From Phycisphaerales bacterium (GTDB lineage Bacteria; Planctomycetota; Phycisphaerae; Phycisphaerales; UBA1924), in the NCBI GenBank assembly GCA_023382935.1, contig JAHDXL010000005.1, forward strand, positions 142,649 to 206,648: a DNA stretch of 64,000 bases, given 5' to 3'. Each line of letters opens with the position of its first letter. Within the stretch, counting starts at the first letter, position 1. The position numbers and the translations under genes are program-made. This document shows, one piece after another, positions 17,574 to 24,834 of this stretch. Under the pieces are notes generated by a model that saw only the letters and a list, made by a program, of their open reading frames with translations, ran no database searches and had not been told where the DNA came from.

Positions 17574-18796
17574 TGGAACATGGCAAGACGACGGAAACTC
17601 CCGGCGAGGGCCCGTTGACTTCGCGATTGCTCGAAGTTGTCGTCGTGTTTCTCAAACTCGGGCTGACCTGCTTCGGTGGGCCGGTGGCGCACCTGGGCTA
17701 CTACCACACGGAGTTTGTACGCCGGCGCGGCTGGGTGACCGAAGAGCAGTTCGTCGATCTGGTCGCGCTGAGCCAGTTTCTTCCCGGACCGGCGAGCAGC
17801 CAGGTGGTGTTCGGGGTTGGGATGAAGCGCGCCGGATCGATCGGTGGCGTCGTCGCGCTCACCAGTTTCATGCTGCCCTCGGCCATCATCATGGTTGCGT
17901 TCGCGTTTGGGTTGGCGCGTTGGGAGAACCTCGGCAGCGCCGGCTGGGTGCATGGGCTGAAAGTCGCGGCTGTGGCGGTCGTCGCGGCTGCGGTCTTGAG
18001 CATGTGGCGCAAACTTTGCCCGGACGGGACGCGATCGCTTGTCTGTCTGGCGGCGGCCGCTGCGTTGCTGCTGCTCCCAGGCCACTGGTCACAGGTCAGC
18101 GTGATCCTGTCTAGCGCTGTCCTCGGCTGGGTGCTTTTCCGTCACCAGGCGGACGTGGCGGCTCCGGATGGCGATGACCCGAAAGGCGGGCGCAGGATCG
18201 CAGTCGCGTGCCTGGTTGCTTTCGCGCTCCTTTTGATCGCGCTGCCGATGCTGGCCAGGTCAACCGGCTCGCGCACGCTGGCCGTGCTTGACAGTTTTTA
18301 CCGCTCCGGATCGCTCATTTTCGGCGGTGGGCACGTGCTTTTGCCGTTGCTGCGCACCGAGGTGGTGCCGCACGGGTGGGTCAGCGATGACGCATTTCTG
18401 GCCGGCTACGGCGCGGCGCAGGCGATTCCGGGGCCGTTGTTCACCTTTGCCGGGTATCTCGGAGTTCTGATTTTCGCGGGCCCTCGCGCCTGGCTGGGCG
18501 CGATTGGCTGCCTGTTTGCCATCTTCCTGCCCGCCTGCCTGCTGGTGCGAGGCGCCATCCCGTTCTGGCACCGCCTGCGATCGAAGGCTTGGGCGCAGGC
18601 GGGCATGCGCGGGGCGAATGCCGGCGTGGTCGGCGTCCTGCTCGCGGCGCTCTACAACCCCGTGATCACCGAGGGCATCAGCGGCGCTGCCGATGTGGTG
18701 ATCGCCGTGGTCGCGTTCGGGATGCTGCTGACCAACAGGATTTCGGTCATTGTCATCGTCGCGATGTGCGCGGCAGCGGGCCAAGTGACGGGCTGA
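17570..18796 (+). CDS. chrA: Chromate transporter, ChrA family (two-domain)
   Basis: 408 residues with about ten to twelve membrane segments. The CHR family signature appears in each half: LGLTCFGGPVAHLG and LSQFLPGPASSQ in the first, FGGGHVLLPLL and AQAIPGPLFTFAGYLG in the second. The family exports chromate, and sometimes sulfate, across the inner membrane. The start ATG overlaps the stop of the alkaline phosphatase remnant, which may therefore drive its translation. With a sulfate transporter 11 kb away, a role in sulfate or chromate homeostasis is possible but inferential. Confidence 0.9.
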   Translation: MMEHGKTTETPGEGPLTSRLLEVVVVFLKLGLTCFGGPVAHLGYYHTEFVRRRGWVTEEQFVDLVALSQFLPGPASSQVVFGVGMKRAGSIGGVVALTSFMLPSAIIMVAFAFGLARWENLGSAGWVHGLKVAAVAVVAAAVLSMWRKLCPDGTRSLVCLAAAAALLLLPGHWSQVSVILSSAVLGWVLFRHQADVAAPDGDDPKGGRRIAVACLVAFALLLIALPMLARSTGSRTLAVLDSFYRSGSLIFGGGHVLLPLLRTEVVPHGWVSDDAFLAGYGAAQAIPGPLFTFAGYLGVLIFAGPRAWLGAIGCLFAIFLPACLLVRGAIPFWHRLRSKAWAQAGMRGANAGVVGVLLAALYNPVITEGISGAADVVIAVVAFGMLLTNRISVIVIVAMCAAAGQVTG

Positions 18797-18873
18797 TCGA
18801 CGGGAGTGTGCGCTGTTCCGCGCTTGCTGAACGCGACGTATGCTCAACACCGGCCAGTTCAAGGAGAAGATGC

Positions 18874-20013
18874 GTGATCACGCTGCGAGGAATCACCTGG
18901 GATCATCCGCGCGGGCGTCAGCCGCTTGAGAGTACCGCCGATCTGTACGCGCAGCGATTCGGAGTGCGGGTGGAGTGGTCGGCCCGCTCGCTGAAGGATT
19001 TTGGTGATGCTCCGATTGATGCGCTGGCCGAGCGATTTGACATCATCATCCTCGATCACCCACACGTGGGGATCGCGGTGACGGCGCGGCGTCCGCTGCT
19101 CCCGCTTGATGCCTGGATCGCGCCTGATGATCTGAAGGCACTGGCGGCGCAGAGCGCCGGTCCGAGCCACGGGAGTTACACGCTCGCCGGGCACCAGTGG
19201 GGGCTGGCCAACGACGGCGCCATGCAGGCCGGCTCGCGCAGGCCCGATCTGGGCGCGTTTGACTGGCCGCGGGATTGGGACAGCGCGATCGCGCTGGGGA
19301 AGGATCTTGCCCGAACATCGGCGTGGTTGGCCATTCCGCTTGCTCCGACCGACGCGGTGTGCAGTTTCATTTCGCTCTGCGCCGGTCGGGACGGCATGAA
19401 CGAACCCGCGGAACGATTCGTCACGCATGACGTCGGGCTGTGGGCGTTCGACGTGCTGCAACGTCTGCTCGCGGTTGCTCACCCGCAATCGCCGCATTGG
19501 AATCCCATCGCGATGTACGACCACATGAGCACGCACGACGAGGTGGCGTTTTGCCCGCTGGCATTCTGCTACACGAACTACTCGCGAGCGGGTTTTCGCC
19601 CTCACCGGCTCGCGTTCGGGCCGGTGCCGCAGCAGCGAGGCTCCATCCTCGGCGGCGCGGGGTTCGGCGTCTCGGCCCGCTGCCAGCACCCGCAGGAAGC
19701 GTGCGCGTATGGGCGCTGGCTGTGCAGCGCCGAGGTTCAGCGGGGGCTGTACGTCCGCCACGGCGGGCAGCCGGGAAACATCGAGGCCTGGCGCGATGTG
19801 GAAGCGGACCAACTCACCGGCGGCTTCTTCAGCGGCACGCGCGAGGTCATCGAGACTGCGTTCGTGAGGCCGCGTCACATCGGCTGGCCGGCCTTCCAGG
19901 AGTGGGCGGGGAACGTGATCCGCCGCACGCTGCTGGAGCGGACCGACCACGCGGCGTGCCTGCGCGAGTTGGAGGATCGCTATCAGCAGTCGCTCGAGGA
20001 GGTGGAGCCTTGA
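18874..20013 (+). CDS. Solute-binding-protein-like protein without a signal peptide
   Basis: 379 residues from a GTG with AAGGAG upstream; no hydrophobic leader occurs even when read further upstream. The fold cues are those of family-1 extracellular solute-binding proteins: an N-terminal LRGITWDHPRGRQPLESTADLY, then DIIILDHPHVG, PLLPLDAWIAPDDL, and LAFGPVPQQRGSILGGAGFGVSA. Related signal-less proteins are often encoded beside CaiB-type CoA transferases and enoyl-CoA hydratases, as here, though in this window that cluster is convergent. It might bind a metabolite in the cytoplasm or be a deliverer or chaperone; no ABC permease is adjacent. Confidence 0.7.
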   Translation: MITLRGITWDHPRGRQPLESTADLYAQRFGVRVEWSARSLKDFGDAPIDALAERFDIIILDHPHVGIAVTARRPLLPLDAWIAPDDLKALAAQSAGPSHGSYTLAGHQWGLANDGAMQAGSRRPDLGAFDWPRDWDSAIALGKDLARTSAWLAIPLAPTDAVCSFISLCAGRDGMNEPAERFVTHDVGLWAFDVLQRLLAVAHPQSPHWNPIAMYDHMSTHDEVAFCPLAFCYTNYSRAGFRPHRLAFGPVPQQRGSILGGAGFGVSARCQHPQEACAYGRWLCSAEVQRGLYVRHGGQPGNIEAWRDVEADQLTGGFFSGTREVIETAFVRPRHIGWPAFQEWAGNVIRRTLLERTDHAACLRELEDRYQQSLEEVEP

Positions 20014-20105
20014 TGGGTGCCGTGCGGGGGTGAGTCCGGATCGGTGGTGCAGCCTAGCGTTGCGTCGGCGCGGTGGTCAGGCGCGCGACGTGGCTGCGTC
20101 GCTTC

Positions 20106-20876
20106 TCATCCGCCCTTGATACACATGCCCCCATCGACGCGGATCACTTCGCCCGTGATGAAACTGGCCGCGTCGCTGGCGAGAAAGGCCACCAGTTCCC
20201 CGACCTCCTCGGCCCGGCCGAATCGCCCCAGCGGGTGCATCGCGTTCCACTGTGCGATCAGTGCATCCGGATCCCTGGCCTCGCGGAAGATCTTCTCATT
20301 CATCGGCGTCATGATGGTGCCTGGGGCCACCGCGTTGACACGGATGTTGTCCTTCGCGTAGTCCACGGCTGTCTGCCGCGTCAGCGCGTTGATCGCGCCC
20401 TTCGTGGCCGCGTACCCCGACCAGCCAACAAATCCGACGAGGCTCTGCACGCTGCTCGTGTTGATGATCGAGCCGCCGCCGGACTTGAACATGTGGGGGA
20501 TGGCAAAGTGCATGCCGCGGTAGATGCTCACGAGGTTGAGGTTGAGCACGCGGACGAAGTCCTCTTCGGTCATCTCATGCACGCGCCCGGGGATCGCGAC
20601 TCCGCAGTTGTTGAACAGAATGTCGAGCCTGCCGAACTCGCTGACAGCCGAGTCGATGGCGTGTTTCATGTCGCTTGTGACGCCGACGTCGCAGTGGACA
20701 TACACCGCCGTTCCCCCGGCCGCGCGGATGTCGGCCAGGGTGCGGGCGCCGGTTGCGTCGTCGATGTCGGCCAGCACGAGGCAAGCCCCGTCGCGTGCCA
20801 TCGCCACTGCGCCGGCGCGCCCGATGCCCGCGCTGGCTCCGGTCGCCACTGCCACCTTGCCTTCGAGTCGTCCCAT
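20106..20876 (-). CDS. SDR-family NAD(P)-dependent dehydrogenase
   Basis: 256 residues, the usual length of a classical short-chain dehydrogenase. TGASAGIGRAGAVA is the nucleotide-binding glycine motif; the active site has Ser in INTSSVQSL and YAATK (Tyr-x3-Lys); LFNNCG is the NNAG-equivalent. The C-terminus VIRVDGGMCIKGG is typical. Oxidises or reduces a hydroxy/keto substrate in the cytoplasm; the substrate is unknown. AAGGAGG precedes the ATG. It is the last gene of the minus-strand cluster with the enoyl-CoA hydratase and CoA transferase, suggesting a hydroxyacyl or related step of one catabolic route. Confidence 0.9.
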   Translation of the reverse strand: MGRLEGKVAVATGASAGIGRAGAVAMARDGACLVLADIDDATGARTLADIRAAGGTAVYVHCDVGVTSDMKHAIDSAVSEFGRLDILFNNCGVAIPGRVHEMTEEDFVRVLNLNLVSIYRGMHFAIPHMFKSGGGSIINTSSVQSLVGFVGWSGYAATKGAINALTRQTAVDYAKDNIRVNAVAPGTIMTPMNEKIFREARDPDALIAQWNAMHPLGRFGRAEEVGELVAFLASDAASFITGEVIRVDGGMCIKGG

Positions 20877-20906
20877 CGTGGCGCCTCCTTTCTGGATGCC
20901 CGTTGG

Positions 20907-21692
20907 CTATCGCCCGGTAAACGTGGGGCGACGTTTTTCCGTGAACGCCCGCACGCCCTCGCCCGCGTCGGCGCTGTCGAACAGGCGTGCCAGCGCCTCC
21001 TGCTCGATCGTCAGCGCCGCGTCAAGCGGCAGATCAGACCCCTCGCGCAGCAGTCGCTTCATGGCGCGGGCGGCGAGCGGGCCGATGGTCGCGATCTGCC
21101 GGGCCTTCTCAAGGGCGGCTTCGAGCAACTGCGGTCCGGGGACTACCTGCGCCACCAGGCCCAGTTCCATTGCACGTGCCGCCGGCAGCCGTCGAGCCGC
21201 CAGCAGCACGTCGGCCGAGGCATACCGCCCGATCGAACGGACAAGCCGTTGCGTTCCGCCGCCGCCGGGACACAACCCGAGTCGGCCTTCCGGCAGCCCC
21301 ACCTCGGCGTGTGCGGCCGCGATGAGAATGTCGCAGCACAGGGCGATTTCAAAGCCTCCGCCGAGGGCATATCCGTTGATCGCGGCGACGGTGGGCACTG
21401 CGAGGCCTTCAAGCCTGCAGAACAGGTCGCGGCTGAAGTGCTGGTAGTTCACGAACTGCTCGCGTGTCTGACTTGCATACTCCTCTATGTCCGCGCCGGC
21501 GACAAAGGCCTTTTCACCGGCGCCGGTGAGTATGACGCATCGCAGGGTTTGGTCGTCCGAGGCCGCGTGCAGCAGACTGTCCATCCGGCGCAGCATGGGG
21601 GTGCTCAGCGCGTTCAACTTCTCGGGGCGGTTGAAGGTCCACACCTGCACGCCGGGCTGGGGCGACTGGCAGAGGATCAGATCGTCGCTCAT
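20907..21692 (-). CDS. Enoyl-CoA hydratase/isomerase (crotonase family)
   Basis: 261 residues. Crotonase fold motifs: N-terminal FNRPEKLNALS, oxyanion-hole segment FVAGADIEEY, INGYALGGGFEIALCCDILIA, and LPEGRLGLCPGGGGTQRL supplying a catalytic Glu. Acts on a CoA thioester in the cytoplasm, normally adding water to an enoyl-CoA. The start codon shares one base with the stop of the upstream CoA transferase gene (TGATG), so the two are translated together. The exact acyl substrate is not determined. Confidence 0.9.
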   Translation of the reverse strand: MSDDLILCQSPQPGVQVWTFNRPEKLNALSTPMLRRMDSLLHAASDDQTLRCVILTGAGEKAFVAGADIEEYASQTREQFVNYQHFSRDLFCRLEGLAVPTVAAINGYALGGGFEIALCCDILIAAAHAEVGLPEGRLGLCPGGGGTQRLVRSIGRYASADVLLAARRLPAARAMELGLVAQVVPGPQLLEAALEKARQIATIGPLAARAMKRLLREGSDLPLDAALTIEQEALARLFDSADAGEGVRAFTEKRRPTFTGR

Positions 21693-22879
21693 CAGATCAC
21701 GCCCTCCGCGGTGAACTGCTCGATCTGCTCGCGCGAGTAGCCCAGGCGGGACAGAATCTCATGATTGTGCTGTCCCACCGTCGGCGGGGCGAGCCGCACG
21801 CTGCCGGGTGTCTGGCTGAAGCGGCTGGGTATGCCCGCCAGGCGGATTCTTCCCTCGCGCGGGTGCTCGACCTCGATGATCATGTTGTTGTGCGCCACCT
21901 GCGGGTCACGCTCGACGTCGCCGAAGTCCTGGACCTTGGCGCACCAGAGGTCGCGTGTTGCGAACAGATTGAGCCAGTGGGCCGTTGTCTTCGTGCGGAT
22001 GACCCGCTCGATGATGACCTTGATCGTGTCACGTTCGTCGTAGGCCTTGCGCTCGGTGTCGTACTGCCTGAGTTCGGGCAGATCAAGCAGATCGGCCAGC
22101 ACCGGCAGCGGGTTCATCGAGATGGCCATGTGTCCATCGGCGGTCTGGTAGATGCCGAACGGCGCGGACAGCCATGCCCCACCGATGCCTGCCCTGCTGC
22201 GCTCGAACTTCCGCTCCATGTTGAGGAACACCGACAGTTCCTGGCACTGCGCGGCGATGATGGTGCTGAACAGGTCGACGTCGATGCGCTGTCCCTGTCC
22301 GGTGCGCTGCTTGTGATACAGCCCGACCATTGAGCAGAACGCCAGGTGCATCGCCGTGATGGCGTCGACGATCGACGAGCCACAGGGGGTCGGCGGATCG
22401 TCGGCCCGCCCGCCGTAGGCCGCCAATCCCGACATGCACTGCGCCAGCATGTCCTGCCCCGGCCGATCGACATACGGCCCGTCGCGTCCCCAGCCGCTTC
22501 CGGCGACATACACAATCGACGGATTGACCTTGCGCAAGTCCTCGTATCCGATACCAAGCCGGTCGAGCACGCCGGGTCGGAAGTTTTCGACCACCAGGTC
22601 GCTGTTCCTGGCCAACTGGTGGATGATCTCGCGTGCCTTGGTGCTTTTGAGGTTGAGCGTCAGACTCTTCTTGTTTCGGTTCATCGCCACGAAGTACGGG
22701 CTTTCGCCGTGTGGCATCAGTTCGCCCATCGCGTGCAGCGAGCGTTCCCACTCGCCGAACCTGGGACGTTCGATCTTGATAATCTCGGCCCCCATGTCGC
22801 CGAGGAACTGCGTACCCCAGGGGCCCATCATCATCTGGGAAAAGTCGAGGACGCGGACGTTTTCGAGAGCCATCGCCAT
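21692..22879 (-). CDS. CaiB/BaiF (family III) CoA transferase
   Basis: 395 residues from the ATG at 22879, with GGAG about ten bases upstream; a start at 22873 is also possible. Family III CoA-transferase features: LENVRVLDFSQMMMGPWGTQ, LGDMGAEIIKIERP, NRNKKSLTLNLK, LVVENFRPGVLDRLG, and RPGQDMLAQCMSGLAA whose Asp is the catalytic residue position. It moves CoA between acyl acids in the cytoplasm, usually activating an organic acid for degradation. It is coupled to the enoyl-CoA hydratase downstream and lies 60 bases after the metallo-hydrolase gene. The acid is unknown. Confidence 0.9.
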   Translation of the reverse strand: MAMALENVRVLDFSQMMMGPWGTQFLGDMGAEIIKIERPRFGEWERSLHAMGELMPHGESPYFVAMNRNKKSLTLNLKSTKAREIIHQLARNSDLVVENFRPGVLDRLGIGYEDLRKVNPSIVYVAGSGWGRDGPYVDRPGQDMLAQCMSGLAAYGGRADDPPTPCGSSIVDAITAMHLAFCSMVGLYHKQRTGQGQRIDVDLFSTIIAAQCQELSVFLNMERKFERSRAGIGGAWLSAPFGIYQTADGHMAISMNPLPVLADLLDLPELRQYDTERKAYDERDTIKVIIERVIRTKTTAHWLNLFATRDLWCAKVQDFGDVERDPQVAHNNMIIEVEHPREGRIRLAGIPSRFSQTPGSVRLAPPTVGQHNHEILSRLGYSREQIEQFTAEGVI

Positions 22880-22939
22880 GCCGGTGTCTCCGCTGTGGGG
22901 GGACTGTAGGAACACCGGTCGGGTCCGCACGCGGCGGCT

Positions 22940-23881
22940 TCAGTGCAACTCGTATTCGAACTTGCCGACGGCCCGGCACAGCCCGCGGGCTTCGAGATCG
23001 GCTAGGTGAGCCCGGATCATGTTCAAGGCCCGGAACTCGCGGATCCGACCCATCGCCGAGCACACACCCGTCCAGATCCGCTCGAGCGAAACCCGTCGCG
23101 CCCCCGCCAACTCGCTCAACACGCTCGCCTCCACGTCGTCGATGTAGACTCGGGCCCGCTCAATCAGGGTGAGCGTCTCCGCGGGCGTCATGCGTCCGTA
23201 GTGGGCCGCCTGCACCTGGGTGACATTGCGAGCGGGAATCAGTGCCTGCAGACGATCCAGCGTCGCACGATACGCGCTCACGTCGAGGTGGCTGTGGAAG
23301 ATCGGCCAGTCGAGCCCGGTGATTGCGTCGCCGAGAAAGAGCGTCGAGGTCGAGCGCTCGAAGTACGCCAGTTCGGCGATCATGTGCCCCGAGGCTTCGA
23401 TCGCCTCCAGTTGCACACCTCCGCCCAGGTCGATTACGTCGCCGGCGCCGAGGTGGATATCAAGCGGGCGCGGATCGTCGAGGATGTCGAGTACCTCGGC
23501 CCGCAGTTCTGGTGTGTCGGGCACCAGGTCCGGGCACGAACGGGCAAACTCTTGGTAGTGCCTCTCGAAGTCCTCGTGCCACGCGGCGTAATAGCCGGGC
23601 CCGGCGATGAGCGAGCCGAAGGCGTCCTGCATCCGCGCGTTGCACCCGATGTGGTCGTGGTGAGAGTGCGTGTGCAGGATCCACTGAAGCCCCCGCTTTG
23701 TGCCGGCCCGCCCGACGCCGGTTTCCTCAGCGAGCGCGCGCAGTTGTGCGAACATCGGCTTGACCCCGGTGTCGATCATGGCGCAGGCACGCTGGCCCAC
23801 AACCATCGGCACGTGCAGCGCGATCACGTCGGTCAGGCTCGTGGACCCCACGCGGCAGATGGAATCGAATGACCGGGTCAT
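22940..23881 (-). CDS. Metallo-beta-lactamase-fold hydrolase
   Basis: 313 residues from the ATG at 23881 (an upstream ATG at 23893 is equally possible; neither has a strong ribosome site). The zinc-binding motif HTHSHHDHIG is present, followed by a later His (EASGHMIAEL) and Asp (FLGDAITGLD), giving the standard two-metal set. The C-terminal ~90 residues look like a helical winged extension (ERARVYIDDVEASVLSEL). It could hydrolyse a thioester or lactone, fitting first position in an operon with CoA transferase, hydratase and SDR. The substrate is unknown. Confidence 0.85.
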   Translation of the reverse strand: MTRSFDSICRVGSTSLTDVIALHVPMVVGQRACAMIDTGVKPMFAQLRALAEETGVGRAGTKRGLQWILHTHSHHDHIGCNARMQDAFGSLIAGPGYYAAWHEDFERHYQEFARSCPDLVPDTPELRAEVLDILDDPRPLDIHLGAGDVIDLGGGVQLEAIEASGHMIAELAYFERSTSTLFLGDAITGLDWPIFHSHLDVSAYRATLDRLQALIPARNVTQVQAAHYGRMTPAETLTLIERARVYIDDVEASVLSELAGARRVSLERIWTGVCSAMGRIREFRALNMIRAHLADLEARGLCRAVGKFEYELH

Positions 23882-24009
23882 GAACAGGATCATAGCGGAT
23901 GGCTTTGTGGCAGGTTGTGCGCATCGGCGCGCGCACAGGCGAGGGGCCGCGCGATTCGCCGCACCCGGCGGCGCGGTGCGGTGGTACACTTGCCACGCAA
24001 GGAGCACCC

Positions 24010-24819
24010 ATGCGCCTCACTCGTCACGCATGCCCGGCCGGACCGCGCTGGGCTTTGGACGGCACGTTGCTCACTCCTGCGTTTTCGCTCTCGCTGCTAG
24101 CGCAGGCGACGGATGTGCAGGGTTTGCTGCGTGCGTGCCGGACGGACGAGCCGGCGCAGGGGGAATTGCTGGCGCCCATCGACCCACACCAGGAGTTGTG
24201 GGCAGCCGGCGTGACCTATCTGCGCAGCAAGCAGGCCCGGGCCGAAGAATCGGACATCGGTGCGCGACTCTATGAGCATGTGTACGAGTCTGACCGGCCC
24301 GAACTGTTCTTCAAAGCCTCCGGCTGGCGGGTGGTGGGGGCAGGGCAGCCGATCCGCATCCGGCGCGACAGCGACTGGAACGTCCCCGAGCCGGAGATGA
24401 CGCTGTTCGTGAATGCACGACTTGAGATCATCGGATACACGGCCGGCAATGACGTATCGTCGCGCTCGATCGAGGGCGCCAACGCGCTGTTCCTGCCGCA
24501 GGCGAAGATATATGACGCCAGCGCAGCATTGGGGCCGGGCATCGTGCTGACCGACGCGGGCGGCGTGCGCGATCTGCCCATCACACTGGGAATTCAGCGT
24601 GGGGGCAAGGCGGTGTTTGAAGGAAGCACCAGCAGCGAGCGTATGAAGCGTGACGCTGCAGAACTGTGCCGCTGGCTGGGGGCCGAACTGAGTTTCCCGG
24701 ATGGCGCACTGCTGATGACGGGGACCGGGTTGGTACCAGGGGATGACTTCACGCTTCAACCGGGCGATGAGGTTGTGGTCGGGGTCGGCTCAGAGCGACT
24801 CGCGAACACCGTGGCCTGA
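24010..24819 (+). CDS. Fumarylacetoacetate hydrolase-family protein, possibly a 2-keto-3-deoxy sugar acid dehydratase
   Basis: 269 residues from the ATG at 24010, with AAGGAG upstream. FAH-family metal site and core motifs: WNVPEPEMTLFVN (Glu-x-Glu), GNDVSSRSIEGANALFLPQAK, and GTGLVPGDDFTLQPGDEV. The combination RPELFFKASGWRVVG and SDWNVPEPE is like 2-dehydro-3-deoxy-D-arabinonate dehydratases of oxidative pentose pathways, so a sugar-acid role is favoured over fumarylacetoacetase, but this is inference. It is divergent from the metallo-hydrolase gene, and its stop lies 15 bases from the convergent YncE-fusion gene. Confidence 0.8.
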   Translation: MRLTRHACPAGPRWALDGTLLTPAFSLSLLAQATDVQGLLRACRTDEPAQGELLAPIDPHQELWAAGVTYLRSKQARAEESDIGARLYEHVYESDRPELFFKASGWRVVGAGQPIRIRRDSDWNVPEPEMTLFVNARLEIIGYTAGNDVSSRSIEGANALFLPQAKIYDASAALGPGIVLTDAGGVRDLPITLGIQRGGKAVFEGSTSSERMKRDAAELCRWLGAELSFPDGALLMTGTGLVPGDDFTLQPGDEVVVGVGSERLANTVA

Positions 24820-24834
24820 ACGAGATGGCGTTCA

